DNA of 11,742 nucleotides from assembly GCA_964428275.1 (NCBI GenBank), contig CAYRXN010000188.1:1-11742 (forward strand), in the 5' to 3' direction. The notes under the pieces are model-generated. The model had not been told where the DNA came from, ran no database searches, and saw only the letters and a program-made list of their open reading frames with translations. Both the position numbers and the translations under genes were made by a program. Position 1 is the first letter of the stretch, and each line of letters opens with the position of its first letter. Below are positions 1 through 6,832 of this stretch, one piece after another. The stretch is from JALSRY01 sp964428275. GTDB lineage: Bacteria; Planctomycetota; Phycisphaerae; UBA1845; Fen-1342.

Positions 1-2
1 AA

Positions 3-815
3 ATCGACAACGACAAGGTCTTCGCGATCCTGACCGACACCACCCGCTGCACCGGCTGCGAAACCTGCGTGCACGCCTGCAAGCAGACCTACCACCTCGG
101 CCGCGATCGCGCGTGGCGCTGGAAGGAGTCGGTCGATGCGCTCTCCTCGACGCGCTTCTGCACCGTGCTGACCAAGCCGGGCGACCACCACATCCGCCAG
201 CAGTGTCGCCACTGTCTCGAACCGGCGTGCGTCTCGGCCTGCCCCGTGGGGGCGCTCCAGAAGACGGACATCGGCCCGGTGATCTACGACTCCGACCGCT
301 GCATGGGTTGCCGCTACTGCATGATGGCCTGCCCGTTCGGCATTCCGCGCTACAAGTGGGAGAGCACCGTTCCGATCGTGCGCAAGTGCATCATGTGCTA
401 CGACCGCATCAAGGCGGGCCAGCAGCCGGCCTGCACCGAGGCCTGCCCCTACGGAGCCACGATCTTCGGCACGCGGGCCGAGATGCTGGCCGAGGCCCGC
501 CGGCGAATCCGTGAGAACCCGGACAAGTACTACCCCAGGGGCAACCCCAGGATCTGGGGCGAACACGAGGTCGGCGGGACGTCGGTGCTGTATCTCTCGG
601 ACATCTCGCTCGATTTCCTCGCCTGGAAGCCCAACCTCGGAGATCAGCCCGTGCCCGCCCTGACCTGGGGAGCGCTGCGCAAGGTGCCGCCCATCGCGCT
701 GGGCGTCGCCGGGCTGATGGCGGCGGTGTACTGGACCATCGGCCGGCGGATCAAGCTCCAGGCCCAGGCCGAGGCGCGGGCCGCCCAGGACACCCCCGAG
801 CCCACGGAAGAGTAG
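3..815 (+). CDS. HybA-like 4Fe-4S dicluster-type ferredoxin subunit, membrane-anchored (5' end outside window)
   Basis: Electron-transfer subunit expected to carry four [4Fe-4S] clusters and to pass electrons between a periplasmic partner and the NrfD-type quinone protein encoded next. The reading frame is open from base 3, so the true start lies upstream; a GTG at 69 sits inside the first cluster motif and is not a credible start. Four cysteine groups are visible: CTGCETC...C (bases 48-80), CRHCLEPAC...C, CMGCRYC...C and CIMC followed by CTEAC. The stretch GEHEVGGTSVLYLSDI is typical of HybA. A single hydrophobic segment near the C-terminus (about bases 690-745, VPPIALGVAGLMAAVYW) matches the C-terminal anchor of HybA. 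270 residues are visible. HybA proteins usually carry a Tat signal, which here would be upstream and cannot be seen. The gene stops four bases before the NrfD gene, so the two are surely co-transcribed. Family assignment is firm; the physiological electron donor is unknown. Confidence 0.93.
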   Translation: MDNDKVFAILTDTTRCTGCETCVHACKQTYHLGRDRAWRWKESVDALSSTRFCTVLTKPGDHHIRQQCRHCLEPACVSACPVGALQKTDIGPVIYDSDRCMGCRYCMMACPFGIPRYKWESTVPIVRKCIMCYDRIKAGQQPACTEACPYGATIFGTRAEMLAEARRRIRENPDKYYPRGNPRIWGEHEVGGTSVLYLSDISLDFLAWKPNLGDQPVPALTWGALRKVPPIALGVAGLMAAVYWTIGRRIKLQAQAEARAAQDTPEPTEE

Positions 816-819
816 AGCC

Positions 820-2859
820 ATGCAGGCCGTTGGAAAAAACCAGGCACTGGAACGCGTCAAGACCATCCTCTGGGCCATCATGGGGGTCTGGGCCGTCGTG
901 ACGGTCGCCCGTTTCAAGAACGGCCTGGGCGCCACCAGCGCCCTGACCGACGTGGCCCCGTGGGGGTTCTGGATCGCGTTCGACGTGATGGCCGGCGTCG
1001 CGCTGGCCGCCGGCGGTTTCGTGCTCGCCGCGGTGATCTACATCTTCGGTCTCTACAAGTATCACGGCTTCGCCCGCCCGGCGATCCTGACCGCCCTGCT
1101 GGGGTACATCGCGGTCGCCGTCGGACTGCTCTACGACCTCGGTCTGCCGTGGCACATCTGGCACCCGCTCGTCATGCCCCAGCACCACTCGGTGCTGTTC
1201 GAGGTGGCGATGTGCGTGATGACCTACCTCACGGTGCTCTCGCTCGAGTTCAGCCCGGCCATCCTCGAACACCCCGCCTTCCGGCGGCCCTTTTTCCAGA
1301 AGCTGCTGCGCGGCATCAAGAAATGCACGATACCGCTGGTCATCGCCGGCATCGTGCTCTCGTGCCTGCACCAGTCGTCGCTGGGGTCGCTGTTCCTGAT
1401 CCAGCCGTTCCGGCTGCACCCGCTGTGGTACAGCCCGTATATCCCGCTGCTGTTTTTCGTGTCCGCCGTCGGGCTGGGGCTGGCGATGGTCACGCTCGAA
1501 GCGCTGGTGTCGGCCTGGCTGTTCAAGCACGAGCTGCGCGTCGATCTGCTGGCCGGGCTGGGGCGCATGGCGTCCTTCGTGCTGGCGGTCTACGTCCTGC
1601 TGCGCGTGGGCGACCTGTGGCATCGCGGCGTTCTGCCCGGCGCGCTCGATGGGTCGCGCATCAGCGGCCTGTTCGTGTTCGAGCTGGCGTTCAGCGCCGC
1701 CGTACCGGCGGCCCTGCTGGCGATCCGCCGCGTGCGCCACAACATCGCGGGGCTGGCCACCTGCTCGGCGATGGCGGTGCTGGGCGTCGTGGGCTACCGC
1801 TTCGACACGTGCATCGTGGCGTTCGCCCGCCCGCAGGACATGCCCTACTTCCCGACCTGGATCGAGTTCGCCGTCAGCGCGGGCATCGTCTCGGGCGCCG
1901 TGCTCGTGTTCATCTTCTTCAACGAAAACCTGCGTATCGTCGAGCACGCGCCGCCGGCGGGGTCCGCGGAGCCGCGCGTGCCGGTGGTGGCGCCGCGCCC
2001 GCGCAAGTCGTTCACGCCGAGTCTTCAGCGCCATTCGCTCGTGTTCGTGATCGGTGCTTCGCTGGCGGTCGGCTTTCTGCCCGAGCAGGCCATTTTCGGT
2101 CCGCAGCCCAAGGCGACCCCCGTCCATCTGGCGCGCACGGTCGAGGCCCTGACGGTGCCCTTGCCGCCGCCGGTGCAGCGGGCGTTCTATCTCTCGTCGC
2201 TGGCCGGGAGCGTGCCGGCCACGGTCAATCCCGAGCCGGTCGACGTGATGGTGATCGACGGCAACCGCAACTGGCGGTTCGTCCCGTTCACGCACACGTA
2301 CCACACCGAGGTGCTGGGCGGCCGCGAGTCGTGCCGGCTCTGCCATCACCAGGACCTGCCGTTCGATCAGAACTCGGCCTGCTACCAGTGCCACACCGAC
2401 ATGTACGAGACGACCGACATTTTCGATCACATCGTGCACATCTACAAACTGGGGGGCAACGAGTCGTGCATCGTGTGTCATCCGCGGGGCGTGGAGCCCA
2501 AGTCCCGTGAGACCGCCCGCCCGTGCTGGCAGTGTCACGGCGACATGGTGGTGAAGGGGTCGATCGTGCCGGCCTCGCCCGGCGGGCTGGTGGGCTTCGC
2601 CCCCGGTTACATGGAAGCGATGCACGGCCTGTGCATCCGCTGCCACGAGCAGAAATCGAAGGAGCGGCCCGAGGTCTTCGGCGAGCACTTCGGCCGCTGC
2701 GACGTATGCCATCGCTCCTTCCAGGATGTCGATCACCGGCACCTGGCGCCCTACGTTCCCATGCCGCCCGGGCACGAACAGCTCGCGCCGACGGCCGAGA
2801 TCCAGCGTCATCGGGACAGCCGCGCGGGCTCGCGCCCGCCGGTCGAGAACCAGCGGTGA
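820..2859 (+). CDS. HybB/NrfD-type quinone-interacting membrane subunit fused to a C-terminal hexaheme cytochrome c domain
   Basis: Polytopic membrane subunit that should exchange electrons with the (mena)quinone pool and, unusually, carries its own heme relay. Residues about 10-395 form the NrfD/HybB domain, with PWGFWIAFDVMAGVALAAGG near residue 46, HQSSLGSLFLI near 184 and DLWHRG near 265, and about nine hydrophobic segments. Another hydrophobic segment (about 408-425) leads into a region of about 250 residues with six CxxCH motifs whose first Cys are at 505, 521, 550, 569, 605 and 627. E. coli HybB is about 390 residues and has no hemes, so this 679-residue protein is a fusion. The first four hemes form two similar blocks: FTHTYH...LGG.ESCRLCHH...CYQCHTDM and FDHIVH...LGG.ESCIVCH...CWQCHGDM. 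ATG 820 is preceded by GGAAGAG. The gene starts 4 bases after the ferredoxin and ends 3 bases before the 23-heme gene. Fusion and heme count are seen; the quinone role is from family knowledge. Confidence 0.93.
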   Translation: MQAVGKNQALERVKTILWAIMGVWAVVTVARFKNGLGATSALTDVAPWGFWIAFDVMAGVALAAGGFVLAAVIYIFGLYKYHGFARPAILTALLGYIAVAVGLLYDLGLPWHIWHPLVMPQHHSVLFEVAMCVMTYLTVLSLEFSPAILEHPAFRRPFFQKLLRGIKKCTIPLVIAGIVLSCLHQSSLGSLFLIQPFRLHPLWYSPYIPLLFFVSAVGLGLAMVTLEALVSAWLFKHELRVDLLAGLGRMASFVLAVYVLLRVGDLWHRGVLPGALDGSRISGLFVFELAFSAAVPAALLAIRRVRHNIAGLATCSAMAVLGVVGYRFDTCIVAFARPQDMPYFPTWIEFAVSAGIVSGAVLVFIFFNENLRIVEHAPPAGSAEPRVPVVAPRPRKSFTPSLQRHSLVFVIGASLAVGFLPEQAIFGPQPKATPVHLARTVEALTVPLPPPVQRAFYLSSLAGSVPATVNPEPVDVMVIDGNRNWRFVPFTHTYHTEVLGGRESCRLCHHQDLPFDQNSACYQCHTDMYETTDIFDHIVHIYKLGGNESCIVCHPRGVEPKSRETARPCWQCHGDMVVKGSIVPASPGGLVGFAPGYMEAMHGLCIRCHEQKSKERPEVFGEHFGRCDVCHRSFQDVDHRHLAPYVPMPPGHEQLAPTAEIQRHRDSRAGSRPPVENQR

Positions 2860-2862
2860 ACC

Positions 2863-5448
2863 ATGCCCCAGCCACCTTCACATTCCAAGCACGCGTCAGA
2901 CGGTGTGCGTAGCCTGACCCGCGGACTGGCCCTGGTCGTCCAGAGCCTGCTGGCGGTCGCCGCGATCGGCGGGGTCGTTTACCTCGGCGTGACCTACGTG
3001 AAGGCCGCGCGGCGGCGACCGGCCCGAACGCTGCCCTCGACGATGGCCGAGGTCGATTGGAACAGCCCCAACAGCAGCGAGTTCTGCCTGGCGTGTCACC
3101 GGCCGGTCGGCCCGGCGGTCGCCGGTCTCGACGTCGAGCACGGCCACCCCCAGAACGTTCCGCTGGCGCCCGAACAGGTTCGCGCGGCCAGGGAGATGGG
3201 CGGGATCATCGGCCCGGACAACACGCTGATCTGCATGACCTGTCACAAGCTCGGTCCGAAGGCCGTCCAGCCGTTCATGCTGGCCGACACGCTGGCAGAT
3301 GGGAAGTTCTGCGGCAACTGCCATCCCGGACACTACGCCAAGCGCACCCCCCACGACCTGCGTCAGACCCGCCCCGACGCCCGCAATCGCCTGGGCCAGA
3401 CCGCTGCCGAAGGCGGCCCGTGCAGCGCGTGCCACCTGGCCCACCGCTACGCCCGCGATTTCAAGTCGTCGCCGCTCGATCCCGACGGTCGTTGCATCAC
3501 CTGCCACCGCGAGGGTGGCATCGCCGCCCAGCACGCGCGGACGGCGATGGATCACCCCGAATCCCGGTGCGAGGAGTGCCACGACCCGCACGATCCGGAC
3601 TACGGCGATTTCCTCAAAGAGCCGATCGACCAGCTTTGCACCCGCTGCCACGAAGGCTTCGCGGATGGCCCGACCGCCGGCATGCACACCGTCGGCGAGA
3701 TGGAGTCGGCCGTGCCGCAGGAGCTCATCGACGCCGGCGCGTGGGTCCAGGCCGAACTGAGGCAGCTTACCTGCGTGATCTGCCACTCGCCCCACGCCGG
3801 CAGCGCCGACGGTCTGCTGGTGATGAACCCCGACTCGAACGCGTTGTGCCTGGTCTGTCACGCCGACATGCGCGGCGAAACGCTTACCGAAGGCATGGCC
3901 CCGCGCCATGGCCAGGCGCCCCGGCTCGACAAACAGCGCCTCGCGGTCGTCGCGCACTGGGGAACGCGCGTCGGCCCCGACCACGAGTTGCTCTGCGTGA
4001 CCTGCCACAAGGTCCACGGGTCGCACACCCGTGTCGATCTGCTGGCCTTCCCGCCCAAGTACGGCGAGACCTGCGGCGCCTGTCATCCGCACCATGACTC
4101 GGTCATGGGCTCCTCGCACGACCTGCGCACGAACTTCCCCGATCTGCCCAACAAGGTCGGTCTGACGCCCCGCAAGAACGGTGCGTGCAGCGCCTGCCAC
4201 CTGGCCCACGGCGTCGCGCGCGAGACGAACCCCGCTCCCGGCGATCCCACCGGCCAGTGCGTCACCTGCCACCAGCCCGGCCGGTGCGGCGAGAAACAAC
4301 TCGCCGGCGGAACGCTGCACCCCAAGACCGAGTGTACGGACTGCCACGATCCGCACGACCGCCGCTTCGGCAACTACCTGGCCCAGCCCGACGCCGAACT
4401 GTGTCTGAAGTGCCACGAGGACCAGGCGACCATCTGCGACGGTCCGCACGACCGCAGCCGCAATCCCGACAGCTGGCCCCGGGAGGCGGGGGACCGTCCC
4501 AACAGTTTGTGTCTTTCGTGCCACGTCGCCCACGGCGGCGACCGCCCGGACCTGTTCCGCACCGGCGGCGAACCGGTCGGCATGCACGACGACGTGTGCC
4601 TCTCATGTCACCCGGCGGCGGCCTGGGGGGCGAACTCCGACATCGCCGCGATCCACCCGCACGACATCCCGGCGGACCAGACCAGGGTGCCGCTCCGGCT
4701 CGTACCCAAAGACGCCGCCGGCAATCTGCGCATGGGTTGCCGCACGTGCCACGATCCGCACGGCGGGCCCGATCCGGTCCACCTGGCCCGCGTCAGGCCC
4801 GGCGAGCCGACCGAAGACCTCTGCTTCCACTGTCACGAGGACAAGGTCTACGTGAAGTACACCGGACACTCGGCGGCGAGCCTTTCGCGCTTCGGCTTCG
4901 ACGTGGATTCGTGCAAGCCCTGTCACGCGATGCACGCCGACCCGGACGACACGTGGGACTTGATGCTCTCGCCGCGTTTTCTCGAACAGGCGTGCAAGTC
5001 GATGCCCGAAAGCCTCAAGGAGCCGTGCGTGCCGTGTCTGGCGTGCCATCATGCCGACGGTCCCGCGCCGGTCCGCAAGATCGCGACCCACCCCAAGGCC
5101 GACATGTGGAACATCGTGCGGCCCGGCGAGCCCGGTTATCTGCCGCTGTTCAACGAGGCGGGACAGGTGGACACCCGCGGCCAGGTCACCTGCCGCACCT
5201 GCCATCTCTCGCACGGCCGGCTCGATCTGCTCAAGGAAGTCGCCCAGGACAAGACGCTCTCGCGGGCCGAGCAGCTCGCGATTCGCACGCAGTTGCGGCC
5301 GTTCGTGGCGCCGAACATCTGCACGGAATGTCATGGGGTCGAGGCCCGGGCCCGGTTCCTGTTCTTCCACGATCCGCAGCGCCGCCGCTTTCCGCGCCAC
5401 GATCCCAGCGAGGAGCGCATGCACACGCCGCCGCCGCCGGGTCCGTAA
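2863..5448 (+). CDS. Membrane-anchored 23-heme c-type cytochrome of paired-CXXCH type, built of three tandem units
   Basis: Large periplasm-facing cytochrome likely acting as an electron wire for the upstream Fe-S/NrfD complex. It has 861 residues and 23 CxxCH motifs, first Cys at 75 and last at 820, about one heme per 32 residues in that span. Many motifs are CxxCHxxH followed 20-30 residues later by a second CxxCH (for example CEECHDPHD...CTRCH), the arrangement of the paired or doubled CXXCH families. Three units line up: residues 75-328 (hemes 1-8), 329-578 (hemes 9-16) and 579 to about 825 (hemes 17-23). An N-terminal hydrophobic segment (about 20-46) with no clear cleavage site suggests a signal anchor. 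ATG 2863 follows the NrfD stop by 3 bases; its ribosome site is weak, so translational coupling is likely. The tail after 825 is rich in Arg and Pro. HmcA of Desulfovibrio (16 hemes) is a functional analogue at most. The terminal acceptor or donor cannot be told from the sequence. Confidence 0.93.
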   Translation: MPQPPSHSKHASDGVRSLTRGLALVVQSLLAVAAIGGVVYLGVTYVKAARRRPARTLPSTMAEVDWNSPNSSEFCLACHRPVGPAVAGLDVEHGHPQNVPLAPEQVRAAREMGGIIGPDNTLICMTCHKLGPKAVQPFMLADTLADGKFCGNCHPGHYAKRTPHDLRQTRPDARNRLGQTAAEGGPCSACHLAHRYARDFKSSPLDPDGRCITCHREGGIAAQHARTAMDHPESRCEECHDPHDPDYGDFLKEPIDQLCTRCHEGFADGPTAGMHTVGEMESAVPQELIDAGAWVQAELRQLTCVICHSPHAGSADGLLVMNPDSNALCLVCHADMRGETLTEGMAPRHGQAPRLDKQRLAVVAHWGTRVGPDHELLCVTCHKVHGSHTRVDLLAFPPKYGETCGACHPHHDSVMGSSHDLRTNFPDLPNKVGLTPRKNGACSACHLAHGVARETNPAPGDPTGQCVTCHQPGRCGEKQLAGGTLHPKTECTDCHDPHDRRFGNYLAQPDAELCLKCHEDQATICDGPHDRSRNPDSWPREAGDRPNSLCLSCHVAHGGDRPDLFRTGGEPVGMHDDVCLSCHPAAAWGANSDIAAIHPHDIPADQTRVPLRLVPKDAAGNLRMGCRTCHDPHGGPDPVHLARVRPGEPTEDLCFHCHEDKVYVKYTGHSAASLSRFGFDVDSCKPCHAMHADPDDTWDLMLSPRFLEQACKSMPESLKEPCVPCLACHHADGPAPVRKIATHPKADMWNIVRPGEPGYLPLFNEAGQVDTRGQVTCRTCHLSHGRLDLLKEVAQDKTLSRAEQLAIRTQLRPFVAPNICTECHGVEARARFLFFHDPQRRRFPRHDPSEERMHTPPPPGP

Positions 5449-5456
5449 GCCACTCT

Positions 5457-5475
5457 CCCCGCGCAACGTGCGGGG
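5457..5475 (+). terminator. GC hairpin directly after the cytochrome operon, candidate terminator without U-tract
   Basis: CCCCGCGC and GTGCGGGG pair over eight positions (one G-T wobble) around an AAC loop, nine bases after the TAA of the 23-heme gene. No run of T follows, so intrinsic termination by the classical mechanism is doubtful. It may act with Rho or protect the mRNA 3' end. Confidence 0.4.
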
Positions 5476-5701
5476 GAACAACGGCACACCATGGTCGTGG
5501 TACCGCTGCCGAACCCACGTTCTCGAAACACGCTGTCGGGCCGTCCCGGCGCTCGCGGCACCGCGCGGGCTTCAGGCCTGCCGCTCCACGTCGGGTTCCA
5601 TTGGCTCGTTTGCCCTGCCGGTTTCGTTCCTTCGTCTCTTGGCTCGTCACGCGCCCTGGTTGCGATCGGAGGCCGCGCCGAGGTGTGCCGGGGGGCGGCC
5701 T

Positions 5702-5742
5702 GGGACCGGTCCCCCCCGGGAGGGTCGGCTCCCTGGGGGACC
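5702..5742. repeat. Overlapping inverted repeats: 12-base palindrome plus long GC hairpin
   Basis: GGGACCGGTCCC at 5702-5713 is a perfect palindrome. Overlapping it, 5708-5722 pairs with 5729-5742: GGT/ACC, CCCCC/GGGGG and GGGAG/CTCCC, with one bulged C and one C-T mismatch, around the loop GGTCGG. The two folds share bases 5708-5713 and so exclude each other. No T-run flanks the structure on either strand. It sits between convergent genes, so a bidirectional terminator or mRNA-end structure is the simplest reading. Confidence 0.5.
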
Positions 5743-5786
5743 GGATTCCCGGACAGCGCGGACTCGGGATGTTCCGGGGAAACTCC

Positions 5787-5804
5787 GCGCGTCAGGCGAC
5801 GCGC
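5787..5804 (-). terminator. Perfect 7-bp GC hairpin overlapping the stop codon of the small minus-strand gene
   Basis: On the minus strand GCGCGTC and GACGCGC pair perfectly around a GCCT loop. The TGA stop of the small gene lies across the loop and 3' stem. No U-tract follows. It may mark the end of that transcript, or it may be chance in GC-rich DNA. Confidence 0.3.
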
Positions 5805-6049
5805 AGGTTTTTCGCGCAGGCGGTGATGATAATCGACGAACCCGCCGGATCGCGCAGCTCGACCTTGACGCGGTTCTCACGCTTCAACCGGGCTCGTTCG
5901 GCTTCGCCGGCGATGTAGACGACCGCGGCGGTGATGCGGCGGTCGCCTTTGAAGAAAAGCTGCTGCAGGCGGCGCTTGACGCTGCTGGAAGTTCGATGCC
6001 CGTCGCAGTCCCAGGTGGACCACGTCGGCACCGAACCGGGTTCTCTCAC
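5792..6049 (-). CDS. Small unrecognised basic protein, start uncertain; possibly a gene remnant
   Basis: I do not recognise this gene. From GTG 6049 it would encode 85 residues ending ...CAKNLRVA. Bases 5792 to about 5985 have strong G/C at third codon positions and a plausible mixed composition (KRRLQQLFFKGDRRITAAVV, then an Arg/Lys/Glu-rich helix-like stretch and a beta-like end RVKVELRDPAG), unlike the low-complexity shadow frames around it. Upstream of about 5985 the same frame looks less coding-like. An AGGAG lies 11 bases before GTG 6049, rather far. An in-frame ATG at 6127 would add 26 residues of unconvincing sequence. The sharp drop in coding character towards the 5' side leaves open that this is the 3' remnant of a longer gene. 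It is convergent with the cytochrome operon. No domain can be assigned. Confidence 0.45.
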   Translation of the reverse strand: MREPGSVPTWSTWDCDGHRTSSSVKRRLQQLFFKGDRRITAAVVYIAGEAERARLKRENRVKVELRDPAGSSIIITACAKNLRVA

Positions 6050-6307
6050 CCTGACACGCACTCCTGCTGAAATAGCTCTCGTCGATGGCTGCAACACTGA
6101 GGTCTGCTCCTTTCCACCAGCCCCCATCTGCCAATCCCCTGCGGTTCCAATATAGGAAGCCCAAAGTGTCCCGCCCTGATTCCGCCCGGGAGGGGGGCTT
6201 GGCTGAGAGCCGCGCGGACATGCGAACTAACCCGTGCCGGCAAAGCAAGTTAGCGATTGGTGGTGGCTGAGATGCAACTGGCGATGACGTGGGGCTTTCC
6301 GTCTGGG
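6050..6307. other. Intergenic stretch of lower GC, no supported gene
   Basis: About 260 bases lie between the small minus-strand gene and the DUF2752 stop, slightly richer in A+T than the surroundings. On the minus strand a TATATT (plus positions 6150-6155) could be a -10 element for the small gene, but I see no convincing -35 partner. A short CTAAC/GTTAG inverted repeat is too weak to call a terminator. No RNA gene is recognised. Confidence 0.5.
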
Positions 6308-6826
6308 TCATCCCGGATCGGGCAGGATGCCCGTCGCCAGGCCGTAGGCGATCTTGAATGCCCAGCCGCCCAGCAGCAGGATCATCAGCACCAGAAACAG
6401 GCGATACGGCGTGATGTAAGGAACGCGCACCGGCGGCATGCGACCCGTGACCAGCACCCACGCGGAGCCAAGCCCGGTCAGCACCGTCGCCAGCGCCAGC
6501 AGAAATCCCGCCGGCTGTGCCAGAAAGGCGCGCCCGAAGCGCCCGCGAACGGTGTACGCAAACGCCGTGGTCATGCCGCAGGTGGGACAGGGCAGCCCCG
6601 TCATGACGAGCATGCCGCACTTGCCGAAGCCGAGCTGGCGATGCGTGCCGTAGCCGCGCGGGTCGGGCGTGAGCCACACGGCGAGCCCGAGTACGACCGC
6701 GCAGCAGCAGAAGACGACCGCCGCCCAGCCCCGGCGGCGGCGGACCAGCAGGGCGTTTGCCACGGGGCGTGCGGCGACGGGGGATTCGACCGGTTCGGTC
6801 TGCGCCGCGTGGGTGTCGCCGGACAT
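6308..6826 (-). CDS. DUF2752 family membrane protein
   Basis: Protein of 172 residues with three hydrophobic segments (about 33-52, 107-128 and 141-163) and the hallmark of DUF2752: GLPCPTCGMTTAF at residues 78-90, with Cys80 and Cys83, followed by RGRFGRAFLAQPAGF, the usual basic loop and (N/Q)P motif before the second segment. The family is widespread and its biochemical role is unknown; the CPxCG pair could bind a metal or form a disulfide. The N-terminal 30 residues are hydrophilic and end in an Arg-rich patch (RRRRG), suggesting a cytoplasmic N-terminus. ATG 6826 begins six bases after the stop of the tandem-ACT gene, so the two form an operon, which may only reflect genome compactness. 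Family assignment is from the motif and is fairly sure; function is open. Confidence 0.85.
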   Translation of the reverse strand: MSGDTHAAQTEPVESPVAARPVANALLVRRRRGWAAVVFCCCAVVLGLAVWLTPDPRGYGTHRQLGFGKCGMLVMTGLPCPTCGMTTAFAYTVRGRFGRAFLAQPAGFLLALATVLTGLGSAWVLVTGRMPPVRVPYITPYRLFLVLMILLLGGWAFKIAYGLATGILPDPG

Positions 6827-6832
6827 GGGCGT

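Larger units (their letters stand above)
5449..5791. other. Intergenic region between convergent units, hairpin-rich, no supported gene
   Basis: About 340 bases separate the stop of the 23-heme cytochrome gene from the stop of the small minus-strand gene. Open frames exist on both strands, but their translations are low-complexity Arg/Gly/Pro/Ser sequence without family features, and no ribosome site supports them. The visible content is secondary structure: a GC hairpin just after the cytochrome stop and a large inverted-repeat cluster at 5702-5742, both listed separately. The position between converging transcripts suggests transcription termination. Confidence 0.6.

Noticed and set aside
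751..2811. 686-codon open frame on the minus strand opposite the NrfD fusion gene
   Set aside because: It is His/Arg/Asp/Gly-rich without domain character, a mirror of a GC-rich gene. The plus-strand frame has clear NrfD and CxxCH motifs.
2896..4587. 563-codon minus-strand frame opposite the 23-heme cytochrome
   Set aside because: Ala/Gly/Val/Arg-rich composition forced by the complement of Cys-His codons; no recognisable motif.
2863..5448. Repeated CxxCH-coding DNA considered as a CRISPR-like or tandem DNA repeat
   Set aside because: The repetition is at the protein level within an open gene; there are no identical spaced DNA repeats.
5491..5826. 111-codon plus-strand frame after the cytochrome operon
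   Set aside because: Composition is Gly/Pro/Arg/Ser-rich and it covers the inverted-repeat cluster; no ribosome site.
5877..6677. 266-codon minus-strand frame overlapping DUF2752 and the small gene
   Set aside because: Its first half is the shadow of the DUF2752 gene and its end is the shadow of the small gene; only the middle (about 6050-6300) is free and shows no convincing coding character.
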